Under the pieces are notes generated by a model. It worked only from the letters and a program-made list of their open reading frames with translations, did not search any database and was not told the DNA's origin. A program made the position numbers and the translations under genes. A stretch of DNA of 64,000 nucleotides from Candidatus Poribacteria bacterium (GTDB taxonomy: Bacteria > Poribacteria > WGA-4E > WGA-3G): contig JAPPFM010000058.1 of the NCBI GenBank assembly GCA_028821605.1, positions 124,280-188,279 on the forward strand, read 5' to 3'. Numbering within the stretch: the first letter of the stretch is position 1; each line of letters begins with the position of its first letter. This document shows positions 8,211 through 17,283 of this stretch, piece after piece.

Positions 8211-9548
8211 TTATTCCCCATCAAGCACATTTGATTTTTCAAGGATCGCCATCTTCGTCTTATGCCAGAGCAGGTCACCGGGACCAACGGCATGCCATTG
8301 TCCATTCGCAAACGTCATAATAGCAGTGTCCTTCTTTTCTGGTGAAAGCGGACTCCGCGGGAAACGGTGCTTGGGTCCCCAATTCGTATAGGTGAGCGGC
8401 TCACCGTTCTGCCAGACCCATTCGCCTTCGTTTTCAGCATCACTGAGTCCAATCCAATAGAGGTGATTCCCGAAGAGTCCCAAAAGCCACTGCTGTTCCG
8501 CTGCGTCGTTAATCGCGACGAGGTGTGCACCTTGCGCGGCGGCTCGATCTCGTGCCTCATCCAGACTGTCGCACCGAATCTTTTTATAGCCGTGTCCATT
8601 CGCGGGGTTCACAGCCCACGCATCCTTCTCCCATGGCGGTCGCATCTGCCTAACGGGGTTAGTAGGTTCAGTATTTGTTACACGAGGTTTTACTTCCCCC
8701 TCTTGAATATTAACTTGTCCCTTGTTAGTTGGTACAGAGCGGTTTGTTTCGGTGAGTGTTGGTTTCTCAGGTGGTGTCGATCCACCAGTCAATTTATCTA
8801 AAACTTTCGGCAGAGATTCCGTTTGTGGAGCAGCAGGCGGTACATCGCCATCAAGCGTCAAAACTAAATCATCATAGCGCGCACCTTTTTCAAGCAAAAA
8901 TTGCTCTGATTTCGCTGAGAGTCCTTTATATTTTACAGTGACCGTGTAGTGTGCTGGAACATCATCGTTATCCATATAATGCACAAAATATCCCTCAGAG
9001 TCCGTAGTAGCCCCTCCAGTCGACCTACCACCATCGCCTTCGACGCGCGTGGCAACAGAAGTATTCGTTAGTGGTTTCCCATTTTTGAAAACGACTTTCG
9101 CCCGAATTCGTACCCGCGGACGGACGGTAACCGTTATGTCTTCAATATGATTGCCCGATTTGACCCCGAATGTGATGCCGCCGAAAGGCGGGCGCATGTC
9201 CTGATAAAGCGTTATACCCTTGATTTTGATTGAAACGAGCGCATCATCCGCCTCAAAGTTGAGTATAGGCTTCTCATTTTCTTTGGATGGCTGCGTTGGA
9301 AGCGCAATTTGAACAGGTCCAGCAGGGATATTGGTGAAAGTGAAAGCCCCCTTTTCATCAGTCACGGATATTAGAGAACCTTGTAAAAGACCAATGGCAA
9401 ATCCAGCAATTGGTTTCCCCTCCGTGTCAACGACGGTACCAGAGAGTGTTGTCCGGTTCTGTGCGAGACAAGGAACGGATGCAATGAGGGAGAGCACCAT
9501 TACAACTCCGAAAAGGTATGCAATGCGTGTGAAACTTAAGTGATTCAT
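8211..9548 (-). CDS. Exported beta-sandwich plus C-type-lectin-like protein (array member 8)
   Basis: 445 residues. Signal peptide ends near LIASVPCLAQ. First carboxypeptidase-regulatory-like domain starts at LSGTVVDTEGKPIAGF; second contains RVRIRAKVVFKNGKPL and TDSEGYFVHYMDN. A Pro/Thr-rich linker (about 230-315) follows, then a lectin-like domain with [44 protein letters not shown] and GEPLTYTNW. The lectin domain is almost the same as the second one in the downstream gene 6763, which implies a recent duplication or gene conversion. AAGGAGG stands 8 bp before the ATG. Only 56 bp separate it from 6763, so they are probably in one transcript. Confidence 0.85.
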   Translation of the reverse strand: MNHLSFTRIAYLFGVVMVLSLIASVPCLAQNRTTLSGTVVDTEGKPIAGFAIGLLQGSLISVTDEKGAFTFTNIPAGPVQIALPTQPSKENEKPILNFEADDALVSIKIKGITLYQDMRPPFGGITFGVKSGNHIEDITVTVRPRVRIRAKVVFKNGKPLTNTSVATRVEGDGGRSTGGATTDSEGYFVHYMDNDDVPAHYTVTVKYKGLSAKSEQFLLEKGARYDDLVLTLDGDVPPAAPQTESLPKVLDKLTGGSTPPEKPTLTETNRSVPTNKGQVNIQEGEVKPRVTNTEPTNPVRQMRPPWEKDAWAVNPANGHGYKKIRCDSLDEARDRAAAQGAHLVAINDAAEQQWLLGLFGNHLYWIGLSDAENEGEWVWQNGEPLTYTNWGPKHRFPRSPLSPEKKDTAIMTFANGQWHAVGPGDLLWHKTKMAILEKSNVLDGE

Positions 9549-9621
9549 TGTAAGTCCTCCTTATAGAATAAACAAATGTAGATTGGATCAAACTGGAAGC
9601 GAACCCAACGTTGGGTTGTCG

Positions 9622-10845
9622 CTAATTATCCTCGGCGGATGTTTCAACAGGGACATCTGTCCTTTCGAGAATTGCTGTTTTGACAAAATTTGCATGCCCA
9701 CTTCCAGGTGCGACCATTTCCCATCTACCATGTCCGGAGATAACGTAATCATTCACTTCAGTGTTGTTTCCTACTCGTTCATGTTCACCCCAGTTAGTAT
9801 AAGTAACAGGTTCACCACTATCCCAAACCAACTGTCCCTCTTCGGCGGCATCGTTGAGTCCAATCCAAAAACGTTCTCGTTCAAAGATTCCATCCAACCA
9901 TTCATTTTCCGCTTTATCATTGATGGAAACGAGATACGCATTTTCTGCAGCGGCTTGGGTCGTCGCATCTGCTATACTGTTACAATGAATCTTTTTGTAA
10001 GCGTGTCCATTCGCGGGGTTCACAATCCACACGGCTGGTGGATTAAGAAATGCCGTTAATGCAGCGGATACAGGTGGACCTATCGGCGGACGTGCAAGCG
10101 GATCTGGATTCCCGTTGAGTGTCAAAAGGAGATGAACTTGTGGCTGCCCTTCATGTAAAATGAAAGAATGTGCTTTCGCAAAAAGCCCCTGATATTCAAT
10201 ACCAAGCGTGTAGAATTTAGGATCGTCATCCACCCTAAGGTCTTCTACGAAATACCCTTCTGCATCGGTTTGTCTTGTACCACCAGAACCACCAGAACCA
10301 CTTCCATCCAGATCTCTACGTAGCATTCTAATAGATATACGAGCATTGGCAAGCGGTGTTCCATCAGCAGAGACGACTCGCGCGCGGACCTGTGGTGGGA
10401 TATTTGTGTTCACCGTGATCACAACGTCTTCGATGTCCATCCCTGCTTCCAAGGCAAACCTTACTTTACCGAAATGTGGATGGTCTCCCGGATAAAGGGT
10501 GAGCTCACCCATTTGGATAGAAAGGATTTTTCCTTTCGTCCGTTCATCTTCTACGATAAAGCTAACGGACTCCGTTGGCGCAATATTTACGAACGAAAAA
10601 TGCCCATCTAAACCGACCGGCTTTTGCCAGAAAGGCACGAATCGCACTCGTCGCTCATCATCCTCTACGGTTTTATACCGATGGAGTGCTACCGAAGTGC
10701 CGATAACCGGATCCCCTAGCTCATCAACGACATGTCCAGAAATCGTCGCGCTTTGTTGGGCAACGACAGATGATGATACCAGAAGGGAGAGTATCATCAT
10801 CAACAAAAGCAATCCAAGATTTTGTTTGAAACTTTGCAGATTCAC
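9622..10845 (-). CDS. Exported beta-sandwich plus C-type-lectin-like protein, GTG start (array member 7)
   Basis: 407 residues from a GTG at 10845. This start is preferred to an upstream ATG at 10983 because AAGGAG lies 8 bp before it, because the resulting N-terminus (NLQSFKQNLGLLLLMM) matches the paralogue at 8154, and because the longer version would overlap the end of the upstream gene. Signal peptide, then ISGHVVDELGDPVIG (first domain), QVRARVVSADGTPLANAR (second) and a lectin-like domain with [43 protein letters not shown] and GEPVTYTNW. The array context implies a surface-exposed or secreted binding protein. Confidence 0.85.
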   Translation of the reverse strand: MNLQSFKQNLGLLLLMMILSLLVSSSVVAQQSATISGHVVDELGDPVIGTSVALHRYKTVEDDERRVRFVPFWQKPVGLDGHFSFVNIAPTESVSFIVEDERTKGKILSIQMGELTLYPGDHPHFGKVRFALEAGMDIEDVVITVNTNIPPQVRARVVSADGTPLANARISIRMLRRDLDGSGSGGSGGTRQTDAEGYFVEDLRVDDDPKFYTLGIEYQGLFAKAHSFILHEGQPQVHLLLTLNGNPDPLARPPIGPPVSAALTAFLNPPAVWIVNPANGHAYKKIHCNSIADATTQAAAENAYLVSINDKAENEWLDGIFERERFWIGLNDAAEEGQLVWDSGEPVTYTNWGEHERVGNNTEVNDYVISGHGRWEMVAPGSGHANFVKTAILERTDVPVETSAEDN

Positions 10846-10936
10846 AGTAAATTCTCCTTTTGTAATATTGATGCATTGGCGCAGTAAATTGCCCTTATGT
10901 AAACGTTTATTCGGACAGGAATACCTTTTACAACTA

Positions 10937-12382
10937 TCATTTCTCTGCGGCGGACGGATTATCAAGCACGTCTGTTTTTTCAAGGATCGCCATCTCCGTC
11001 ATACGCCAAACGAGACTGTCAGGACCAACGGCATACCATTTTCCATCGTTGAAGGTCATCATAACAGCATAGACCCTCTCACTAACATCCAAGGATTCAC
11101 CAAAGATATAATCGGGTAACCAGTCCGAATAGGTGATAGGTTCACCACTCTCCCATCGCCATTGCGTTGCGTCAGAAGATGCGCCCACCGGTGGGACACG
11201 GCTGAGTCCGATCCAATAAAGTTTACGCTCAAAAACCTCTGATAACCACACCTGCTCTGCCGCGTCGTTAATAGTGACAAGATGCGCATTTTCTTCCTTC
11301 GCTCGTGCAACAGCATCGTCGCGAGTTTCACAATGAATCCTTTTGTAGGCATGCAAATTCGCCGGATTGACTACCCATACATCTTCAGAGACCCGCATTG
11401 ATTTTCTCGGCGGTGGCGTAGCAGTAGATGAACGATCAAGGGTCTTTGTGTCAGGTAATGCTTGTGGGGCAATATGGGATGGCGGTTGTGGAACAGTATG
11501 AGACGGTGGTTGTAGGACAATCGGTTCACTATCGAATTTCAACGTCAATCCGTCAAGACGTTCCCCTGGATCAAGGCGGATCGGTCCAGCCTTCGCGGAA
11601 AGACCTTCGTATTCCACAGAAAATGTATAGAATGCAGGATCATCTTTCTCATCCAGATAATAGACAAAATAACCCTCAGCATCCGTTCGCGGTTCTCCGC
11701 CCGATTGTCCGTTACCAGTCCCATCAACAGTATGAAAACGGAAACGTAGGTGGAGACGCGCGTTTGCGAGCGGTGTTCCATCTTTGAAAACAATGCGTCC
11801 TCGAATTCGCATGCGAGGTTGTACCGTGACCTCTACATTCTCAATATGGGTTCCGGGTTTGACGCTAAACCCAATCTGCTCGTGATCGGTACGCGGATAG
11901 AACGTTATCCCCTGGATGCGGAGAGATAAAACCTCAACATCGGGTTCAAAATCATCATCCTCCATCTCCATGATTCCACTTGCGTGGCGCGCAGCAATGT
12001 CCTGTTCTTTCTTAGCCTTTGCAATGTTTGTCGCAAGTTCGTCTGGCAAAAACGTCTCTACATCGTAAGGAAGTATACCGAAATAGGAAATTCCCGGCGC
12101 AATATCCGTAATGAAAAACCGCCCGTCCGCATCTGTAAGTGCGCGTCGCACAGTAGAATACTGCATTGGAAAAAACGCGGATCGAATACCCGATCCCATA
12201 ACCATAGCAGGTACAATCATAACCGGCAATTTCGCAACAGGATTTCCTTCCGCATCAACGACGCGACCAGAGAAGGTTGCGGTTTCTGCGTCAGTAATGC
12301 TGTGTGAAGCAAATCCGATGAAAAGCGAACCAATTACTATGAACAATGCAAAAACCTTGTTACTGGCTTTCAAACGTTTCAC
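10937..12382 (-). CDS. Exported beta-sandwich plus C-type-lectin-like protein, GTG start (array member 6)
   Basis: 481 residues, starting at GTG 12382 with AAGGAG 7 bp upstream. Signal peptide covers about 1-32. First domain: FSGRVVDAEGNPVAKL, with an insert rich in charged residues before VLSLRIQGITFYP; second: RMRIRGRIVFKDGTPLANAR and TDAEGYFVYYLDEKDDPAF. After a Pro-rich linker (VPQPPSHIAPQ) the lectin-like domain shows NPANLHAYKRIHC, AHLVTINDAAEQVWL, YWIGLSRV and GEPITYSDW. It lies 30 bp downstream of the sigma-factor fusion gene and is almost certainly co-transcribed with it. Closest sister is the gene at 14578, with the same linker logic and the same WIGLSRV variant. Confidence 0.85.
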   Translation of the reverse strand: MKRLKASNKVFALFIVIGSLFIGFASHSITDAETATFSGRVVDAEGNPVAKLPVMIVPAMVMGSGIRSAFFPMQYSTVRRALTDADGRFFITDIAPGISYFGILPYDVETFLPDELATNIAKAKKEQDIAARHASGIMEMEDDDFEPDVEVLSLRIQGITFYPRTDHEQIGFSVKPGTHIENVEVTVQPRMRIRGRIVFKDGTPLANARLHLRFRFHTVDGTGNGQSGGEPRTDAEGYFVYYLDEKDDPAFYTFSVEYEGLSAKAGPIRLDPGERLDGLTLKFDSEPIVLQPPSHTVPQPPSHIAPQALPDTKTLDRSSTATPPPRKSMRVSEDVWVVNPANLHAYKRIHCETRDDAVARAKEENAHLVTINDAAEQVWLSEVFERKLYWIGLSRVPPVGASSDATQWRWESGEPITYSDWLPDYIFGESLDVSERVYAVMMTFNDGKWYAVGPDSLVWRMTEMAILEKTDVLDNPSAAEK

Positions 12383-12412
12383 AATTTCTCTCCTTTTGAA
12401 TAAAGCATAAGC

Positions 12413-14461
12413 CTACTTCTTCGCGGGTAACGTTTCCTTCTCAATGAGTGCTGTCCGAATCCAACCCCATTGTGGATTTCCGGCGTTAACGTCCTCCCAT
12501 TTCCCTGAAGGATTAAGGATGACATAATCTTCAGCCTCATTGTTTGGGTCATGGGGTTCCTGAAATTCCCAGTTGGTATAGGTAACCGGTTCGCCGTTGT
12601 CCCATTGCCACTCTCCTTCTGTTGCAACATCATTCAGTCCAATCCAAATCGGTTGATTTCCAAAGACAGCTTGCAACCACTTCTGCTCTGCCTCGTCGTT
12701 AATTGTGACGAGATACGCCCCTTCGGCGGCGGCTTGCGCTCGCGCATCTTCCCAATTCTCACACTTAATCTTCTTGTAAGCATGCCCGCCAGTTTGTAGA
12801 GAAAAGTCCGGCTTTATCACCCATACATCTTGTGCACGACCACCTACGGAGGCGGACGCGCTCGCGAAAACTCCACGCCGCGCTTGGAAAGGCTCTTCTG
12901 GCAAACCATCAAAGGTAAAAACGATGTCGTGTGTTGGATCACCGGGCTTAAGCACAATCGGGTCTGCTTCGACAGTCTGACCCTGATAGGTCAGAGAAAA
13001 CATGTAAAATGTTGGTTGCTCCATATCCCTGTCCACATAGTGTGAAAAGTATCCTTCAGCGTCCGTACGAACACTGCCAGAACCAGAAGACTCACCGTGC
13101 TGACTTACTGTCCGCAAACGGCGTTTGACTTTTGCGTTGGCAATCGGTCTTCCGTTAATGCGTTGTACTTTCCCTCGGATGTGCGGACTTTGCAACGTAA
13201 CCTCAATATTTTCAATGAATTCACCCGGGGTTGGGGCAAATACAATTCCACGGTGCATCATTCCGCTTGGATAGAAAAACAATCCTCCGATTTGAACCCT
13301 CAAAATGCGGACTGACGAACTGCGAAGTGGAAATAGTGACAACAACACAGGACCGGAGATGTTATCGGTGATAGTAAAACGCCCCTCTGCATCACTCTCC
13401 ACGTGGCGCGTAGGCGTATCCTCAAGAGCATGCTCTTGCACATGAATCGGAAACCAAGCCCCATTGCCATCTACGACAGGTGTAATGGCTATCTTGATCC
13501 CAGAAACCGGTTCCCCTGCTTCATCAAGGATGTGACCGGAGGCGGTGGAAAATAGCGTTGCATCACGGTTCTGATGCGTCTTATTGTCTCTACCGGTTGC
13601 ATCGTTGTCGCCAAGTTGAGTCCGAATGTGTGGTTTGGACTCAAGATTTAGCACAACGGGTGCCTCAATTAGTTCAACCGTCATCTCTGACATTGCGTCA
13701 AAACTATACGGCTTTTGGACACGCGACAAGTATTGATGGCTTCCAACACCTAACATCAAAAATACCACCGCAACCGTAGAAACAGTAATTGCCCACGGCA
13801 GCAGTGGTTTACTACCAGACGGCGCAGCGGGTTTCATACGCGCAATCTCACGCATGATATTTTCTGTGAGATGCGGCGTGATTTGAAAATTGGCCAAGGC
13901 TTCCCGAATCATCGGTTCGTCCTTCCTTAAACGCTGCTGCGCACGACGGAGACGACTCCTAATCGTATTTGCTGACACACCTAAAAACGCGCCAATCTCT
14001 GTACTGGACATCTCACCGAAGTAATGTAGTGTGACCACTGTGCGTTCACTCTCTTGGAGTTTCGCAAGCAATTTTTTCACGACTTCGCGCTGTGCTTCCA
14101 CGGTTGTCCGTTCATTTTCTTCAACAACATATCTCGAATATGTCGCCTTTTCTAATCGAGCACTGCTCGTTTCCTCAAGTGACTGCGTCTGTAAACGCTT
14201 TTTACGCAGCCATGTACTGCAGTGGTTCGCAGCGATCACATAAAGCCAACTCGCAAAACTCTGCGGTTTTTTCAGCTTTGCTAATTCTTGATATGCCTTT
14301 AAGAATGTATCCTGCGTAATTTCCTCGGCGACGTGGAAATCTCCAATTTTACGCCACACCAGCGTGTGAACGGGCTTTTGGTACTTTTTCACAAGTTCAG
14401 TGAAAGCGGTATCATCGCCATCAAGCACACGGTGAATGAGTTCAACATCAATGTTTTTCAT
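12413..14461 (-). CDS. ECF sigma factor fused to a membrane span and lectin-bearing ectodomain
   Basis: 682 residues. Residues 10-88 are sigma region 2 (AEEITQDTFLKAYQEL, SFASWLYVIAANHC) and 128-180 are sigma region 4 with a helix-turn-helix (STEIGAFLGVSANTIRSRLR). After a basic linker one hydrophobic span follows (about 220-240, LLPWAITVSTVAVVFLMLG). The rest would lie outside: two beta-sandwich domains (about 304-380 and 427-515) and a C-type-lectin-like domain (546-676; [24 protein letters not shown]). ECF sigma factors direct RNA polymerase to stress or surface regulons; here the sensor appears to be part of the same chain. Release of the sigma part, for example by proteolysis, is inference. 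The ectodomain closely matches the product at 16024. GGAGG precedes the ATG by 7 bp and a 116-bp gap upstream may hold its own promoter. Confidence 0.92.
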   Translation of the reverse strand: MKNIDVELIHRVLDGDDTAFTELVKKYQKPVHTLVWRKIGDFHVAEEITQDTFLKAYQELAKLKKPQSFASWLYVIAANHCSTWLRKKRLQTQSLEETSSARLEKATYSRYVVEENERTTVEAQREVVKKLLAKLQESERTVVTLHYFGEMSSTEIGAFLGVSANTIRSRLRRAQQRLRKDEPMIREALANFQITPHLTENIMREIARMKPAAPSGSKPLLPWAITVSTVAVVFLMLGVGSHQYLSRVQKPYSFDAMSEMTVELIEAPVVLNLESKPHIRTQLGDNDATGRDNKTHQNRDATLFSTASGHILDEAGEPVSGIKIAITPVVDGNGAWFPIHVQEHALEDTPTRHVESDAEGRFTITDNISGPVLLSLFPLRSSSVRILRVQIGGLFFYPSGMMHRGIVFAPTPGEFIENIEVTLQSPHIRGKVQRINGRPIANAKVKRRLRTVSQHGESSGSGSVRTDAEGYFSHYVDRDMEQPTFYMFSLTYQGQTVEADPIVLKPGDPTHDIVFTFDGLPEEPFQARRGVFASASASVGGRAQDVWVIKPDFSLQTGGHAYKKIKCENWEDARAQAAAEGAYLVTINDEAEQKWLQAVFGNQPIWIGLNDVATEGEWQWDNGEPVTYTNWEFQEPHDPNNEAEDYVILNPSGKWEDVNAGNPQWGWIRTALIEKETLPAKK

Positions 14462-14577
14462 AAATTACCTCCGATTGCCCTATAGTGACGCTTATGAGGT
14501 GTAAAACTGGTGCATAATTTTTCAAAGAATTGGAGGGTGTTAAAATAAAAAAAGCGATAAGGTGCTATGTGTCGTGT

Positions 14578-16005
14578 TCATTGTCTTTCTGCAGCGGATG
14601 GATTGTCAAGTCCATCTGCTTTTTCAAGGATCGCCATCTCCGTCATATCCCAGATAACACTATCGGGACTCACCGGATACCATTTCCCACCAGAGAGCGT
14701 CATGACGACATAGTCTCTTTCATCAGCATCCAAAGATTCAGAAAAGAACTCATTGGGTAACCAGTTGGCATAGGTGATAGGGTCGCCGTTGTCCCACTGC
14801 CACCATTTTTTTGCCCGCTTAGAAAGCGCGCCTGTCGTGGAAACGCGACTGAGTCCGATCCAATAAAATTTGTGTCCAAAAACCGCTTCCAACCACGCCT
14901 GTTCTGCTGCGTCATTAATCGCGACGAGATGTGCTTTCTCTTCGGTTGCTTGGACAATTGCATCATCGCGAGTTTCGCAGTGAATCCGTTTATAAGCGTG
15001 TCCATTTTCGGGATTGACGACCCATACATCACGAGACCTCGGTTTCAACGGTGGCTCCGGTACAGGCAGGGACGGTTCAGGCTCGTCTATTTCCGTTTTT
15101 TGAGGGGGGCGTTTGGGGGAAATCGGTTCACTGTCAAATGTCAATGTCAATCCATCGAACCGGTCTCCTGGATCAAGCCGAATCGGTTTAGCCTCCACAG
15201 AAAGACCTTGGTATTCCGCGGAAAATGTGTAGAAGGCAGGATCATCCTTCTCATCTATATATAAAACAAAATAGCCTTTAGTGTCTGTCCACAAATCTCC
15301 ACCGGAGCCGCTGGAACCGGAGCCATCTACAGTTCGAGAACGAGCGTAGAGGCCGACGCGCGTATTGGCAAGCGGCGTTCCATCTTTGAAAAGAACACGT
15401 CCGCGAACTCGCATCCTCGGTTGTACGGTGACTTCCACATCTTGAATATGTGCGCCCGATTTGACACCAAACGCGATTTGATCGTAATCGTTGCGAGCGT
15501 ATAAGGTTAACCCTTGTACGCGAATGAACAAAATTTCAACGTCTGGCTCAAAATCAGCCTGATCCATACCGAAGTTACTGGAAACGAATGCTTCTATATC
15601 GTTTTGTGTGGTCTCCGTCCAATCTATGGATATGAACTCATCCACAAGCTTTTCAAAGTCTTTGGGCAGGCGCCCATCTATGTCGTCTGGAAGGGCACCG
15701 ATGTACACCGGACCTGAAGGAACATCCTTTACGGAAAACCGACCTTCTAAATCTGTGTGTGCGCGGCGCAACTGCGCGTATTCATCTGGTAAAAATACCG
15801 TCCACATGTCCCCATACCCACCACCATCAAGAGGCGCAATAAATATCGGTAACTCGACAACTGGGTTTCCATCCAAATCAACAACGCGTCCGGTAACGGT
15901 ACCTGTATCTTCCTGCGCAACAGTGTGTGAAATGAAACCGATAAAAAGAGCGACTATCACCATCAACAATAACAAAACGTGCCTTTTAGCATCTAAACAT
16001 TTCAT
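14578..16005 (-). CDS. Exported beta-sandwich plus C-type-lectin-like protein (array member 4)
   Basis: 475 residues. Signal peptide MKCLDAKRHVLLLLMVIVAL, then VTGRVVDLDGNPVVEL (first domain), a charged insert, ILFIRVQGLTLYA, RMRVRGRVLFKDGTPLANTR (second domain) and TDTKGYFVLYIDEKDDPAF. A short Pro/Glu linker leads to a lectin-like domain with [36 protein letters not shown] and GDPITYANW. AAGGAG lies 6 bp before the ATG. It begins 18 bp after the gene at 16024, so the two form an operon. It is the nearest relative of the gene at 10937, on the other side of the sigma fusion; the pairs 16024/14578 and 12413/10937 look like a duplicated two-gene block. Confidence 0.85.
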   Translation of the reverse strand: MKCLDAKRHVLLLLMVIVALFIGFISHTVAQEDTGTVTGRVVDLDGNPVVELPIFIAPLDGGGYGDMWTVFLPDEYAQLRRAHTDLEGRFSVKDVPSGPVYIGALPDDIDGRLPKDFEKLVDEFISIDWTETTQNDIEAFVSSNFGMDQADFEPDVEILFIRVQGLTLYARNDYDQIAFGVKSGAHIQDVEVTVQPRMRVRGRVLFKDGTPLANTRVGLYARSRTVDGSGSSGSGGDLWTDTKGYFVLYIDEKDDPAFYTFSAEYQGLSVEAKPIRLDPGDRFDGLTLTFDSEPISPKRPPQKTEIDEPEPSLPVPEPPLKPRSRDVWVVNPENGHAYKRIHCETRDDAIVQATEEKAHLVAINDAAEQAWLEAVFGHKFYWIGLSRVSTTGALSKRAKKWWQWDNGDPITYANWLPNEFFSESLDADERDYVVMTLSGGKWYPVSPDSVIWDMTEMAILEKADGLDNPSAAERQ

Positions 16006-16023
16006 GGTTTTCTCCTTTAGGGT

Positions 16024-17283
16024 TTACTTCTTTAGAGGCACTTCTTCTTTTTCAAGGAGTGCGGACTGAATAAGCTTCCATCTTATGTCTCCAGGACCAA
16101 TGTCCACCCATTGGGCGGCGAACAAGATGACGTAATCTTCATCGCCTTTATCGGTATCGTGCGGTTCATCCGTCGCCCAATTTGTATATGTGACGGGTTC
16201 CCCGCTGTGCCATTGCCACTGTCCTTCTTCCTGAACATCGCTAAGCCCAATTAAGGTGCGATGCGCGACGAAAACCTGTTCCAGCCAGTTTTGTTCCGCT
16301 TCATCGTTAATTGCAACGAGGTAAGCACCTTCTTTCGCTGCTTGCGCGATAGCATCTTCCACGCCGCTAAAAGGGACTTTTTTGTAGGCGTGACCATTTG
16401 CCGGATTGACGACCCACACGCCTCCCGCGTCAAGCCCACCACCAACCCGCGCTGACGCGCCAGCATGGAAATGAGGCGGAGCGTTCCGAGGCATATCAAG
16501 GGGCAGTGGGACCTCAAACGTAAAGACTACTTCGTGAAATAGATCTTCAGGTTTGACCACAATTGGATCTAACTGCACTTGATGCTCCTGATATGTCACA
16601 GACATAAAGTAAAATGCCGGACTATTCATATATCTCGTCATATATCCTACAAAGTTTCCTTCGTCATCCGTCTCCGCGCTCCACCTCCCACTACCATCGT
16701 ATTCTCCATCTAAACTGAGTTGCCTTAACCCGACCCTGATACGTTGTGCATTGGCGAGTGGACTCCCGTCCATCCTCAGAACTTTCGCTCGGAGTTGTAA
16801 AAAACGCTGCACCGTGACCTCAACGTTTTCAATGCGGTCACCCGGTTCCGCAGAAAATATAACGCCACGTCCCCACGATTCATCAGGTGCATAGAGAAAC
16901 AGATCACCGATTTGGACCCTCAAAATTTCCGCCTCTGGCGCATTATACGGAAATAATCCTAACAACACGGGACCAACAATGGCATCCGTAATAACGAAAC
17001 GTCCTTCCGCATCGGTTTCCCCTTGGAATGCCATCGGATCGCCTTGCCCTCCACCTTCTTCGACCTCAAACTCAATTGGAAACCATGCTCCATGACCGTC
17101 TTGGACAGGAACAATAACTACCGTAAGTCCGGCAATTGGCTGTCCTGCTGCATCAATAACGCGACCGGAGAGTGTGGTCAACGCATCGTTCTGTGCACCA
17201 CTCTCCCAAGCACTCGCGAGAAAAAGCACTACAATTCCAAGCAGAAATACGAGGGTTTTCATCCTGAAGTACAAACAAGTCAT
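16024..17283 (-). CDS. Exported beta-sandwich plus C-type-lectin-like protein, sister of the sigma-fusion ectodomain (array member 3)
   Basis: 419 residues from ATG 17283, which has AAGGAG 5 bp upstream; the longer frame to 17376 has no such site. Signal peptide to about WESGAQ, then LSGRVIDAAGQPIAGL. It shares with the sigma fusion several unusual stretches: GxGAWFPI, GPVLLxLFP, ILRVQIGxLF, an RGVIF segment and an Ala/Gly-rich linker before the lectin-like domain (ASARVGGG here, ASASVGG there). The lectin part has [49 protein letters not shown] and an EPHDTD segment resembling the calcium-site loop of classical C-type lectins. No sigma domain is present. Confidence 0.86.
   Translation of the reverse strand: MTCLYFRMKTLVFLLGIVVLFLASAWESGAQNDALTTLSGRVIDAAGQPIAGLTVVIVPVQDGHGAWFPIEFEVEEGGGQGDPMAFQGETDAEGRFVITDAIVGPVLLGLFPYNAPEAEILRVQIGDLFLYAPDESWGRGVIFSAEPGDRIENVEVTVQRFLQLRAKVLRMDGSPLANAQRIRVGLRQLSLDGEYDGSGRWSAETDDEGNFVGYMTRYMNSPAFYFMSVTYQEHQVQLDPIVVKPEDLFHEVVFTFEVPLPLDMPRNAPPHFHAGASARVGGGLDAGGVWVVNPANGHAYKKVPFSGVEDAIAQAAKEGAYLVAINDEAEQNWLEQVFVAHRTLIGLSDVQEEGQWQWHSGEPVTYTNWATDEPHDTDKGDEDYVILFAAQWVDIGPGDIRWKLIQSALLEKEEVPLKK

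Noticed and set aside
10846-10983. N-terminal extension of the 9622 gene to ATG 10983
   Set aside because: It overlaps the end of the upstream gene, lacks a signal-peptide-like sequence, and the GTG at 10845 has a good ribosome site.
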